A stretch of DNA of 64,000 bases from Tilletia caries (Eukaryota; Basidiomycota; Exobasidiomycetes; Tilletiales; Tilletiaceae): positions 1,426,001 to 1,490,000 of the forward strand of contig JALUTQ010000046.1 in the NCBI GenBank assembly GCA_032718865.1, in the 5' to 3' direction. The position numbers and the translations under genes are program-made. The stretch's first letter is position 1. Each line of letters begins with the position of its first letter. The notes beneath the pieces are model-generated. The model worked only from the letters and a program-made list of their open reading frames with translations. It did no database searches and was not told the DNA's origin. Below are positions 32,392-42,815 of the stretch, piece after piece.

Positions 32392-33874
32392 ATGTTCATC
32401 GCCCTTATCGGTCCCCCCTGCGCTGGCAAAGACGCGGTCGCCCGCTTCCTGCAAAAGGAATTGAATTTCCAACGCACGACACTCTCCGGATCGAACCATC
32501 ACACAGCCTCGGCGCTGTTTGATCAAATTCAGCAACAAGAGCAGAGCGGGCGAACGGACGAGGAGAATGGGCTCGTGTTCGACTCTGCAGAAGCACTCCT
32601 CGAGTACGCGACCGTACATTGGCGCGAGCCTCTGCTCACTCTCGACCTTGCCGCTGAACCTGATGTTCGCGCATTCCTTAAGAGACCCTTTTTCCTGCTT
32701 GTGGGCGTTCAAGCTCCTCTCGGTGTCCGATGGCAACGCTATCAAGAAAAGTGAGTCGGCCCTTTTCTCTACATCGAGCTAGACTGAAAACCCTTGCTCA
32801 AGTATTGTCCTGCTTCCCCTCAGGTACGCAACGAGTTCCGGTCGCGCAAACACTCTGGAACAATTCATCGCACTCGATGATCGCCTCGTCTATGGTCCGC
32901 CGGTAATCGCCAGCAGTGCATCTGATCAAGCAGTCCTCCCTCTTCCAGTGGAAAATGACGCCCCTGCTTCGGCCATCTCAGCACGGCTGGCCAAAATGTC
33001 TCTCGCCTCGGCCGGTCCGAAAACGACGCCCGCTTATGTTCACACTCTTGCTCTTCGACAGCAACCGCCATTGACGTTACCTACATCCAACACATCTGCT
33101 GCCGGCCTAAACCAATCCGTGTCCTTTATCTCTTCGTCGGCTCAACCAGAGCCACTCTGCTCCCTCTTCCCTAAAGCCGCCCTCGTTTTGACAAACACAC
33201 ATCTCTCGCTCGACGAGCTTCACTCAAGTCTTCACGCCCTTCAACTACCTGCAACACTACCGACCTTCCTTCGTCCGGCATGGGACCATTACTTCCTTTC
33301 CCTGTGCTCCCTCGCCTCTCTCCGGTCCAACTGCATGAAGCGACGCGTCGGCGCCGTCCTCGTCCGGTCGAATCGCGTCTTGTCCACCGGCTACAATGGC
33401 ACTCCGAGGGGGATGACAAATTGTAATGAGGGTGGCTGCGGGAGGTGTAATGGTGGCGCGCCCGGTGGAGCACGTCTGGACGAGTGCCTGTGCTTGCACG
33501 CGGAGGAGAATGCACTGCTGGAGTGCGGGCGGGAACGCGGTGGGGCTGAAGGCACAGTTCTATACTGCAACACGTGAGTACTTCAACTCCTGCTGGCTGG
33601 CTGCGGGCAAGATTCAGCCATCACTAACTCTGTATTTCGGAATGCAGATGCCCCTGCCTGCGATGCGCAGTCAAGATCGTTCAAACGGGCGTCCGTGAAG
33701 TCGTTTACGAGCTGGACTACAGGTAAGGGCTCATCCGTCTCCGCGAGTGCCGACGGGAGGCTGTGGTCTAACATTGAATGATCCCCCTGCAGTATGGACG
33801 CCCGAAGTCGACAAATCTTCGAAGAGGCCGGCGTCGAGTTCCGTAAATGTATCCTACCCACAGCTCAGCGGTAA
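32392..33874 (+). CDS. DCD1: Deoxycytidylate (dCMP) deaminase
   Basis: Four exons (32392-32750, 32824-33573, 33648-33722, 33793-33874) encode 421 aa. The enzyme deaminates dCMP to dUMP, feeding thymidylate synthesis. The zinc-dependent deaminase site is complete: the glycine/asparagine strand RRVGAVLVRSNRVLSTGYNG, LCLHAEENALLECG (His zinc ligand and catalytic Glu) and, across the second intron, CPCLRCAVKIVQTG (two Cys ligands). The N-terminal ~180 residues contain a P-loop-like MFIALIGPPCAGKDAVARF, as known for fungal Dcd1 proteins. I chose ATG 32392 because it starts this P-loop strand as in the family. An in-frame ATG at 32335 would add 19 polar residues. An exon-2 stretch rich in S and P links the two domains. 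The product is probably cytosolic. Confidence 0.93.
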
Positions 33875-34352
33875 TGTTTGAAGTCTCCCTTCTCTTGGGA
33901 TTAATTAAGTGATGCTGCTTGTTACCAGCCATATTCAGTCCCAAGTCAGTCAACATGATCGATCGTGAGAAAGGGATTTACGGTGGACGATAGACTGTAT
34001 TGGGCAAAAGAGGCGGATAGGCGACTATAGATGGTGATTATTAGACACAGAGCGAGTGCGCTGCTGAAAGGGAAGAGACAGCAACGGGGAAGTGAGAAGG
34101 TCGAAGGGAAACGAGCCGCGAAGGATGGCCAAGCCTGACAGGGCCCGTGAGCATTACCAGAGACGAGGCAAGGGTGCTGCTGCCTGCCTTTTGGTAATGG
34201 AACGGAAGCCCAAGCCAAGGGGCAAATTTTGAAGGGCATTAGGCGATGGTGAGAGAAAGGAGAACAATGGTTGGAGGACGTGGCACAGGGCGGCCCACTC
34301 CGACCACCACATCGTATGTGCGCGGTGAAAGCCGGTGCCTCGACAGGCGTGC
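33875..34352. other. No gene seen between DCD1 and the next gene
   Basis: The two genes converge here. The region holds their 3' untranslated sequences. A long minus-strand frame overlapping it (33946-34485) has no recognisable content and conflicts with a well-supported exon at 34353-34465. Confidence 0.4.
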
Positions 34353-35718
34353 TCAGATGAGGGAAGCGCAAGGGAAGGCTGAGGGGGAAAGCCTCCATTG
34401 CGCTGTCGCTGTCAAACCCTGGGCGTTGTCGAACTTCATTGGCTCGATGGTGTAGTCGGAGCCAGCTACGCACGAACAAACACAAGTGAAGGATTCGTCA
34501 GACGCGGGCTTGAGTTGGTATGCATACGACAAGGGTACGTACTCTGCAGATTGCCATGCACGGCGAAAGGATTCGCAAAGCTGAAAGGTGGAACGACGTT
34601 CGATATCTGGATCAGTCCTGCTTGAGTTCGCGTCCTAGCCATCTGTATCTACTCACGTCTCATTGAATTGATATGACACTTTGTGACAAGAGTCTTTGCT
34701 GCCGCTGCGGATGACGGGCTGCTGTAGGATCGAGCTGACAAAGTCGACAGTCATGACCGGAGAAGATGCGCGTTGAAATGTCGAGATGAAGAGCGGAGTG
34801 CTTTTGAACAGCCCAACATCAGCGGAGAGGCTGAAGTTGGATGATCCGACGGCCTTGTACGCCTGAAAACACACAATAGTCAGGTTGGCACATATCTCAA
34901 CAGGAAAGAGCTCGACAGCCGCAGGACTCACTGCATGCGGGGGGTCAAAGGATGCAGTCCGTACGTTGGCATTTTGGAACAGGTTACCAAGAAGAGAAGC
35001 GAAGAAGGAATTCGAAAAGGACCGATAGTGCTGGAGATATATATCGTGGGTCATCTCAATCTGGTCAGAAAGCACCTTCGAGATGGCCTGGCCCAGACAG
35101 AAGGACTCACATAGCTGAAGGGTTTTTGAGAGCTGGCGACACCTTGGACCCATGGAACGTACAGATGAAGCTCAGTCAGCTGCTTAATGGCCGTGAAATT
35201 GTACGTGCTAATGTCCGTGTAGAGCCCCGTAAGGCTACGAATACAAGCGGGACGAGTCAGCCTGAGTTTGGTGATGGGTACGGGTCGGACTTTGGCGAAC
35301 TTACAAGAGCACTGGATGCTGGTCCTCTCCGAGCGAGTATCCAGAGGGAAGACCACTGGGCCGCAGAAGCGTTCTGTCACCAGCCAGTTTGCTTGCCTCA
35401 GTCTTCGTGACAGGCACAAGCCAAGCTGTCAGGTTCATGGAAGCCGTTTGGTCTGGAAAGGTACATATATCTCGTCAGGGATTGAAAATGCGCTGAGTAC
35501 CAGCCCGAGGGAGGGAGGATGATGCTCACCATTGGGATAGACCGAGGAAACTGTACCGGCCACCGGAAAGGATGGAATGCCATTCAGCATGCAACCCCGC
35601 AAGCTATATGCACCAAGGCTTCTTCGCGACTGTGCTTACTGGTATTGGGCCCCTGTGCAACCGATCCCAGGACCGAGAAAGCGAGTATCAGAAGCCTCGC
35701 AGGAAGTGTGAAATGCAT
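34353..35718 (-). CDS. Predicted secreted, N-glycosylated protein
   Basis: A multi-exon gene of unknown function. Supported exons on the minus strand are one ending at 35530, then 35452-35306, 35234-35111, 35060-34932, 34862-34657, 34580-34543 and 34465-34353; all inner joins keep one frame across GT-AG introns of 55-75 bp. The most 5' piece starts at ATG 35718 with MHFTLPARLLILAFSVLGSV, a good signal peptide. The join between it and the exon reading GAYSLRGCMLNGIPSFPVAG is not resolved. Potential N-glycosylation sites include NLTAW, YNFTAI, SNFSLS and, near the end, QFNET. I see no membrane segment after the signal peptide and no known domain. The protein ends SPSAFPCASLI. The exon structure is well supported; the role is open. 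Confidence 0.65.
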
Positions 35719-35889
35719 CGCGCCCGAATATTGGGGAGACAGGGGAGGAGAAGGATGTAGAGGGGACGGGAGGAAAGGGAAATGGGGACCGCTGCGGTGT
35801 GAAGGTCAAGGTAGGGAAGAAGCGGCAAGAGCAGAGTTCTCTCCCCATTTTGTCATGTCTGGCCAGTAATTAAATGTCCAAGGCCCTAC

Positions 35890-36328
35890 GGCCCTGATCA
35901 GTTGCGAGCGCGCGCCCTGATTTTGGCGCTCAACCCACTGGGCGCGAGCCCCTCGCGCCGCGCTCTGAAAATTTGCGCTCATAGGGCGCGGGCTGGCAAC
36001 TGATCAGCCCTCGCGCTGGGAAGTGGGCTCTGCTTTTGACCGGGACGGCTTTTGCTATCTCATTTTGAGACTTTGTATTTCTTCTCATTTGGATTACAAT
36101 GGAGGTGTAACGTGATTGTAATTTTCAGAGCGGGCGCGAGGGCGCGCGCTCTGTGGGCCGACCTCGGGAGGTGGGCCCAGAGAGCGCGAGAATTGTGAGT
36201 GAGCGCGCTCTGAAATTTCTGGGCCGCCGGCCCTAAAAATGAGCAACTGAACATCCGCGCGGTTCATGTCGGCCCACAGAGCGCGCGCTCATTTTTCAAA
36301 GTGGGCGCGCTCGCAACTGATCAGGGCC
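35890..36328. mobile_element. Non-autonomous element, PIF/Harbinger-like, TSD TAC
   Basis: Perfect terminal inverted repeats start GGCCCTGATCAGTTGCGAGC on the left and end with its complement on the right. They enclose 439 bp and are flanked by the 3-bp duplication TAC (35887-35889, 36329-36331). The inside is full of GCGCGCTC/GAGCGCGC words (more than ten) in both orientations. Tips of GGCC and a 3-bp duplication recall PIF/Harbinger MITEs, although their usual target is TWA. There is no coding capacity. Confidence 0.75.
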
Positions 36329-36339
36329 TACACGGCCGA

Positions 36340-36535
36340 AGGAAGTAGCAGACCCTGGAAGTCTTCAGACGAATAAGACCTCATGAGTCTACGGCAGAAA
36401 GTCTCACATGTCCTCATGAAGGCTAACTTCCAGAAGACATCAAAAGGCTTTCTTCCAGAATCTTCCTGCAGACAACCTGCCTGAAGCAGGCTGAAGACCT
36501 CTAGCAATTTTTGGTCCTCACAGGCACCTGTACGT
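36340..36535. repeat. Cluster of GAAGACTTC/TCTTCCAGA words
   Basis: Within 195 bp the words TCTTCAGA, CTTCCAGA, GAAGACC and CCTGAAG recur in both orientations; a related set (GTCTTCCGG, GAGTCTTCC, GAAGTCTTTC) lies at 38612-38725. It has no frame. Ends could not be fixed. Confidence 0.4.
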
Positions 36536-36572
36536 AGTGGTTACAGGTCTTGCATCATGCAACCTTCAAATT

Positions 36573-37621
36573 CCCCAGACTTTAGTATGGGGTTATATCT
36601 GCACCTTAGATTTTTACGGCCGAGAAAAAGTGTTGCAACATCCCTCGAATGAAATTCTTCAAAACTCCTTTAAATCTTCTCAAATTTCGCCTGGGTGTCC
36701 GTGTTCTAAGCATCCATCGACGCTCTCGATTTCTCCCAGTTTTCCTTTATGAAGATAGCAATTTGCTGTTCACATGCCGTCCTTGCGCCGTTCGTTGCCC
36801 GTTTCTGTCTGTCTTCTACCTCCACTTTTTCCCACGCCTTCGATAGCCATAGTCAAAAGTCAAAACCCTCCGAGGAAGTTCATAGCCATAGTCAAAACTC
36901 AAAACCCTCCGAGAAAGTTGAAAGGTCTTCAACTTTTTGACGAACGCATCACGATTCACGCAGCTACCAACTGCCCAACTTACTCCAGCGTTCACCAACC
37001 TTCAACTCTGACCTGCCTGAAACTTACAATTCGTGCCAGTCGTTAGTTGCTTGAGATACACGCCTACATCTACCAGGGGATGGTGCTCCAGAAGACCAAA
37101 ATGCTACTGACTATTGACTACTGACTACCGACTACTGACTACTGACTACTGACTACTGACTACTGACTACTGATCACTCGTCAGTCCATATCGATTTGTC
37201 AACTGTGGCCTGTGGATCACCGATCAGGTACGCAATACACATGTTACATTACATCTTTGGGGAGTTGTATCTGCTCATCATCCATGTTGTGTGGATAATC
37301 ATGGCGGAGAGCTCGAAGGGTAGCGAATCTACCCTGAGAGCGAGGCGCGGAGGGCGTCTATGTGATTTGGATGATTGACAATGCTTCTGGGCTATTGTTT
37401 AGGTATGCAATCCACATCCGACAGGCACAGCATTGAGCACGCCTTTTGAGAATCCGAGTCTAAGATATCCAGACCAAGCATTAAGCAACATCAGTCATCA
37501 AGAGTCAAGACATGCATGTTTCTTGGTACTTTTCATTTCCCGTTCATATTCTAATTTCTATAAACTCATGGCCTCAAAAAGTCTGGGGAGCACTCTGGCT
37601 CAAAAGCCAGGCCGGTGGGAT
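36573..37621 (+). mobile_element. CCCCAGACTTT-family non-autonomous element, copy 1
   Basis: The left end is CCCCAGACTTTAGTATGGGG and is followed by TTACGGCCGAG-type sequence. Near the right end AAAAGTCTGGGG (37577-37588) is the inverted tip. It is followed by AGCACTCTGGCTC and GGCCGGTGGGAT, which are also shared by the copies at 46604 and 56643 and so belong to the element. Inside are a 7-bp minisatellite and one ~180-bp block with GGTAGCGAATCTACCCTGAG. There is no transposase. The superfamily is undetermined. Confidence 0.65.
37105..37172 (+). repeat. (CTACTGA)n minisatellite, copy 1
   Basis: About nine heptamer units, two of them varied, lie inside the family copy 36573-37621. The same array recurs in the two other long copies (39390-39448 and, inverted and longer, 57283-57392). 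Confidence 0.85.
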
Positions 37622-37687
37622 TTACGATGTCAAAAGATGGCGTGTTATAGCGAGTTTTGAAGCAACCAGTGTTATGCGTGTGATAAA

Positions 37688-38355
37688 CAGTGTTGAACAT
37701 ACTATTGGAGTATGGAGTATTCCTATATACTATAGTATATATACTATTTGCAAAAACATACTATATACTATCGGGTCCCGGGAGAATTTTTTTGGAAAAC
37801 ATACTATATACTATTTCAAAATCTGGCGGAGGTTATAGTATACTATAGTACCAATTTTGGTCCGAGACCCCGAGCACGTCGTCTCAAAGTACTATAGTAT
37901 ATCTATAGTATACTATACTCCCTGCAAATTGTACTATACTCCTACGATAGTACAAATTAGTACTATAGTATACATATACTCATCAGTATACTATACTACC
38001 TGCCAATTATACTATACTTCTACGATAGTACATGGTAGGACTATAGTATGCATATACTATTACTATAGTACTACTATAGTATATCATTTTTGCCTGGATT
38101 GCGTTTGAGAAGGAAGTATTTAAGTATTACAATACTACTATAGTATGATGGAAAATTTGCGCATACTATAGTAGTATTATCATAATACTATAGTACTACC
38201 CCTTTTTGGCCTTGGAGTATAGTAGTATTATAGGAAATACTACCATACTATCCTATCCTATATACTACCTTCGCCCTCCCGACGACCAAAGGTAGTATGG
38301 AGTATACTACCCGAGCCCCTGAAAACAGTATACTATAGTATGTTGTTCAACACTG
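37688..38355. mobile_element. hAT-like non-autonomous element, TSD GTGATAAA
   Basis: The inverted tips are CAGTGTTGAACA and, on the right, TGTTCAACACTG. The element is bounded by a perfect 8-bp duplication, GTGATAAA (37680-37687 and 38356-38363). Tips of CAGTG with 8-bp duplications are the hallmark of hAT transposons. The 668 bp inside is almost wholly made of TAGTATAC/GTATACTA words in both orientations and has no coding capacity. A fragment of the same family lies at 625-790. Confidence 0.88.
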
Positions 38356-38395
38356 GTGATAAATAGTAAAGAGGAGAAGTATTTTTCGAACCAAA

Positions 38396-38478
38396 ATCGC
38401 TTTTGTAGTATAGTGGTCAACACCTGCGCTTGTGTTCTTGGTGCACACGCAGGGTCAAATCCCGGTCTCGACGATCCT
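38396..38478 (+). tRNA. tRNA-related sequence (pseudo-tRNA or SINE head)
   Basis: TAGTATAGTGG (38406-38416) fits the pol III A box of tRNA-Asp/Glu-type genes and GGGTCAAATCC (38452-38462) fits the B box with one mismatch. A run of six T follows at 38478. The spacing is tRNA-like. However, the anticodon arm is abnormal: CCTGCG and CGCAGG can pair only around a loop of about 20 bases, and the acceptor stem is weak (ATCG with CGAT). I therefore do not assign an anticodon. A degenerate tRNA or the head of a tRNA-derived SINE are the two options. Confidence 0.4.
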
Positions 38479-38559
38479 TTTTTCCGATTTTTTTCCGATT
38501 TTTCTATTTTCCTCAATAGGCCCAGTCACGGTGCAGACTCAGGCAATGGATGTTTAAGC

Positions 38560-38905
38560 GTCAGAAGTCGCTGCTATTTGGACAGATCCCTCCTGAGGAT
38601 TTGAGAGGATTTCCCTCATGAGGTCTTCCGGAAGGGTGTAGAAAATCTGAGAAACCCTTCCTGAGCCATATGGGCTCTAATTGTCCCTGAGTCTTCCTGC
38701 GGAGTTTCCGAAGTCTTTCAAAAAGACTCGGGTCGTCCGGTAGTGTACACCAGCAGACCATGGGGACAGGTCGTGGCGGTCCCGCGGCGAGAACGGGTGA
38801 ATGTCCCGATCTATGGTCGGTTCGCCCCGAGCACCCCGGCACTGACCCCGATCTATGGTTGAGTGACCCCATAAAGATGGTCGATTGAGCCCGTTAAAAA
38901 CGCAA
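38560..38905. repeat. Two word-cluster repeats, no gene
   Basis: From 38570 to 38730 GAGGATTT, TCTTCC and GAGTC words dominate. From 38755 to 38885 the words GACCATGGGGAC, CCCGATCTATGGTC and its variants recur three to four times. No ends or frames were found. Confidence 0.4.
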
Positions 38906-38909
38906 TTTT

Positions 38910-39448
38910 CCCCAGACTTTAGTATGGGGTTATATCTGCCCCTTAGATCTTACGGCCGAGACGAATGTTGCAACATCCCTCGAATAAAATCTTTCAAAAC
39001 TTCTTGAAATCTTCTCAAATTTCGCCTGGGTGTCCGTGTTCTAAGCATCCATCGACGCTCTCGATTTCTCCCAGTTTTCTTTATGAAGATAGCAATTTGC
39101 TGTTCACATGCCGTCCTTCCGCCGTTCGTTGCCCGTTTCTGTCTCTCTTCCACCTCCACTTTTCCCACGCCTTCGATAGCCATAGTCAAAAGTCAAAACC
39201 CTCCGAGAAAGTTGAAAGGTCTTCAACTTTTTGACGAACACATTACGCAGCTACCAAGTACCAACTGCCCAACTTACTCCATCGTTCACTAACCTTCCGC
39301 CCTGACCTGCCTACAACTTACAAGTAGTGCCAGTGGTAAGTTGCTTGAGATACACGCCTACATCTACCAGGTGATGGTGCCCCAAAAAGCTACTGACTAC
39401 TGACTACTGACTACTGACTACTGACTACTGACTACTGACTACTGACTA
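38910..39448 (+). mobile_element. CCCCAGACTTT-family element, copy 2, truncated
   Basis: It is about 90% like copy 1 from the tip CCCCAGACTTTAGTATGGGG through the CTACTGA array (39390-39448). It then stops abruptly where a pogo-like terminus (CAGTACTCCCTCG) begins, so the right half is lost. Confidence 0.65.
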
Positions 39449-39980
39449 CAGTACTCCCTCGTTAAATCGATATGGCTGGGGGGGTCCACTTCGTATCGGC
39501 TTAACGAGGATATCGGCATAAGGAGGTTGGCATATTTTACCAAAAAAAAAAACATTTTAGTTTTTCTGAATGGGTTAAGGCGTATTGAGAGGTGGGGGCC
39601 GACTGATGAGGAGTCTCTGGGTGCTTCGACTGTAAAAGAGCGGTGAATATGGCGAGTTTTTTTTCAAGGAAGTATCTCTCCAAACCCGGACGTCTCCTTG
39701 GTCGTTTTGTTGGCGTTTTCTGCTCCCAAACGATGAGCCTGAACGGACGTGTTTTGATTGTGCTGGGGCCTTTTCGTTGCAGATGTGCTGAAATAATAAT
39801 TGGTCATTATTTCCGGCAATCTTTCCAAAATTCGGCTTTAAATTTGACCTCTTAACTGGGGAGCGGATGTCTTTGGAGGAGGAACAGTGGTGCCGGACAG
39901 GATCAACGGATGTCTGCCTTAAAGGATCGACGGAAATTTGCTCGATTGAGCGAACAGGTCTGGGGGACATTCCACTAACT
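39449..39980. mobile_element. Pogo/Tigger-like terminal fragment
   Basis: CAGTACTCCCTCGTTAAATC followed by GGCTTAACGAGGATATCGGC has the form of pogo/Tigger termini (CAGTRxTCxCTCGTTAA with a repeated AACGAGG). The remaining 450 bp have open frames on the minus strand without a recognisable transposase. The inverted right end is not in the window. Next to it are CCGGACAGGATCAACGGATG and AAAGGATCGACGG, short repeats of one word. Confidence 0.5.
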
Positions 39981-39984
39981 TGCA

Positions 39985-40060
39985 AGGTTTAAAGCGCACT
40001 CTGAAATTTTATATGGAGATAAATCAAAGCAAAGTCGCAGCATCGAAGCACAATGGCTCC
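39985..40060 (-). mobile_element. End fragment of the GCTTTG-word PIF-like element
   Basis: GCTTTGATTTATCTCCATAT and AAAATTTCAGAGTGCGCTTT on the minus strand match 42188-42240 of the complete element 42172-42815 at most positions. The fragment lies exactly where the Fanzor frame loses its sense. Confidence 0.55.
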
Positions 40061-41440
40061 ATGCTTCTTGTACTTGGAGTGCTCTCCAAAGTCCAACCGC
40101 AGTGAGAAGATTGCGCTTGCCAGGATCGATGAAGACGGCCCGTCCCATCGCATTACGTACCTCCTCATTGGTGAGGGTCTCGAGCTCGGGGAAGTCTCCT
40201 CGGGCTTGAAGCACTTTGGCGTTTGCGCAAGCCTGTGCAGCAGATCCTCGAGAGCTCTTGTATCTTCTCGCCTTTGCTTCCGACTTTGAGAGTTTCTTGC
40301 TGTTTGGCCGCTTGTCGCTTGTGAACCAAGATCGCGACACCATCCGTTCGAACGGACGCATCCAAGATCCATTGCGTTGTTGAGCCGAAAGGTGACTTCG
40401 TTAGGTCGAAAACGAACTCCCACGCCTCCGTCTTGAGTTGTTCTTGTGATTTGTCGTACAGCGCGAGAGCGTTGGGCGGGTTCTGAGATCCTACGTACTG
40501 GAAAGCTGATCGGAGGACGGGTTGCAGAGAAGGCTTGATCCTCAGCAAAGAATCGGAGGGCAGAAAGAAATAGCGAAGGTACCGCAGCGGGTTTCGCTGA
40601 ACGTCTCGATCCAATCGTCTTCGATTGCTGCGGGGTAGTCGTTCAAGTACAGGCAAAATCTTACCATGCAGCCTTGCGATGGCAGCGTCGGTGAGATCCG
40701 GTGGTGCTGAATTGTCCGTGTGCTCGAAAAGCCATGCCTTGTATTGTCGTATGGCAGCGAGGCGATCCTTGAAAGCCGCCACAACGCCGGGGTCTGCATC
40801 ACGAAGATGCGCCTGAGCCTTCTTGATATCGGCGACCTTATTGACGATGTGGGCCAGAGCGTTCATCAGATACTCTTGGATTTGAGTGATGACAGAAGAA
40901 GTCCACTGAAGTCTGAACAGCGAATGCAGTTAGATCGGTGTTGGGAACATCTGCATTGCTTGACACAAAGGGCCAGAGCGCGTACAATTCCGCCGCTTGG
41001 GTCTCGACCAGTTCCCTACAGACAAGTCGCTTCGTTCCTGCCGTCGGGCCCTTCCCCTGTAACGAATAACGATGGTACGTTGCCGGAGTTTGCGTAATGC
41101 ATGCACTCTTCGTATAGCATACCGAGTCCTGAACCGCCACGGGTGCCCGAAGTATCGGACAGCACGTTGATCGAGTCGGCGAATGTCCCGGCTCGCTTTA
41201 AGGCCTTCAGCTTTGATGGATGCCGATGCTCCGCCTCGACAATGTAGCAGACGAACCAGGAAGCGATGTACTGGACCGGATGGGCCGCAAGAGTCCATGC
41301 TCGAATCTTGGAGTGGAACCTGGATCTCCGACGAGGGCTAGGGTGAAGAACGACCTTGAGCGTGCCTTTGTGCGTCGTGCTTGACCCTTCGTTTTGCAGA
41401 GGTGTAGGAGGGCTTATGGAAAGAGATGGCAGGTCACGTC
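40061..41440 (-). pseudogene. Fanzor (eukaryotic TnpB-like nuclease), truncated relic
   Basis: Minus-strand frames give, in order: LHPSPRRRSRFHSKIRAWTL with VQYIASWFVCYIVEAEH (41380-41220); MLYEECMHYANSGNVPSLFV; a frame change near 41010 leading to ELVETQAAELYALWPFVSS; another near 40905 leading to a long frame with YLMNALAHIVNKVADIKKAQ. That frame ends in FGSTTQWILDASVRTDGVAI (40390-40330). TDGVA followed by a basic linker is the strand I know from Fanzor proteins. After one more frame change near 40280-40220 comes GDFPELETLTNEEVR and AVFIDPGKRNLLTAV, where the Asp at 40125-40127 would be the RuvC-I catalytic residue. The RuvC-II Glu, zinc finger and RuvC-III Asp are missing; a foreign repeat starts at 40060. 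A possible first exon with ATG 41625 (MAGVELGDSVSPP) precedes an intron ending at about 41441. Fanzors are RNA-guided nucleases related to IS200/IS605 TnpB; this copy is dead. Confidence 0.72.
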
Positions 41441-41629
41441 CTAAAAAGTAAAAACAGTTGTTGAGTTCAGATTTTTGGATGGTCGGGTCTACTATTGTGC
41501 CCCCGTCTGATAAAATTTTAACCCCGGCTCAGCAGGATACATCACCCTCTCTGGCTTCTCCACCCACGCGCGCGAGGATCCGAGTGGGGAGGCGAGACTG
41601 AGTCACCAAGCTCCACCCCCGCCATCTTA

Positions 41630-42171
41630 ATGAACAATGATGGGACTAGCTCTACTCACGACATATGAGAATCCCTGATTTGCCACATGACACAATGTGA
41701 CGCGTGATCACCACACAACAAGTTCTCGCGTTCACACACAGCTCACACGACATGCACACTCGACCGCAAACATAGTCTGAACTATGAGACTAAAGCTGGG
41801 TCACCATTTTTTTCGCGTGCTTATTGCCTGTACCCTGCTTTGACCAAAGAATGTAAATGATTGGAGTGCTGCTATGAATGTTGGCGACGAAGCAGACCTG
41901 TCTTACATATCATACTATAGTCTGCCGTCTCAAGACTAAACATACTACAGTATCTAATGTTTTTTTTTTCAGCACTCGCCATCGCACTCGCTCCGCATTT
42001 TGCTATCTTCCATTTTCCTCTTCGCTCCACTTTTCCTGGCCATTTTCCTATCTCATTCAATATTTGCATATTACGTCTTGCTTGTTTCCAGAGGTAAGTA
42101 TGTCAACGTTGTGAAACTACAAATGGCCGCGCTGACAAAGAAGAGCGGGACAGTCAAAAGCAGAGGAGTAA
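41630..42171. other. No gene recognised
   Basis: AT-rich sequence with short frames. A plus-strand frame (42000-42587) runs into the PIF-like element and is not credible. No ends of elements were seen here. Confidence 0.35.
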
Positions 42172-42815
42172 GAGCGTGTCCTGCAGCTACTTGCTTTGGA
42201 TTTTCCCCATATAAAATTTCGGAGCACGCTTTGAAATTTATAAAGCAAAGCACGCCCGGAAAATCCTGTCCTGCTGCACGCCAAAATCGCGCTTTGCTTT
42301 GGAATTCCGGAGCAAATCGGCCTTCCAAAGCACGAAATCCAAATCGACCTCCGGAGGTCGCTCTGACTTTTTGCTTTGCTTTGAAATTCTCCACGCGAGC
42401 CAACCACATGGCGATCACCATGGAATCCAGCCATACCACAGCTCACTGTCGCATCTTTTTTCTCTTCTTCGTCTCGATATCAGCCTTGGAAAGGCTAGCT
42501 TCCGCGTCTGTATGGTCAGCGAGGAAAACGGTGAGGAAGGGTGACACATTCGAAGTGCTATGTGTGCAATGGAAGACTCCCTATTGAGGGTGACTACGGC
42601 GCCTGATTTTTTTTCTCCCACGTGGTTTTTGCTTCACGGTGAGATCGGGCCGAAGCCTGGAGCAAAGCACGCTCGCAGAGCACGCTGCTTGTCCTGCTGG
42701 ACTTGCTTTGGGAAATTAAAAGCAAACCTTTCAAAGCGGGGGGGACAAAATTTTGTCCCTGCGCTGTTTTGCTGTGGAATTTCAAAGCACAGCAACTGTG
42801 CAGCAGGACACGCTC
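42172..42815. mobile_element. PIF/Harbinger-like non-autonomous element, TSD TAA
   Basis: The inverted tips GAGCGTGTCCTGC and GCAGGACACGCTC are flanked by TAA on both sides (42169-42171, 42816-42818). TAA/TTA duplications with GAG... tips are typical of PIF/Harbinger. The 644 bp inside carry about fifteen GCTTTG/CAAAGC words near both ends and a non-repetitive middle (42400-42640) without a transposase. A fragment of the same family abuts the Fanzor relic. Confidence 0.82.

Noticed and set aside
33946..34485. 179-codon minus-strand frame as a gene
   Set aside because: It overlaps, in another phase, a last exon (34353-34465) that joins cleanly with five upstream exons; its content is unremarkable.
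36573..37588. CCCCAGACTTT family as hAT or Tc1/mariner element
   Set aside because: Flanks show neither 8-bp nor TA duplications in a consistent way, and shared sequence extends beyond the inverted tip on one side; the class is left open.
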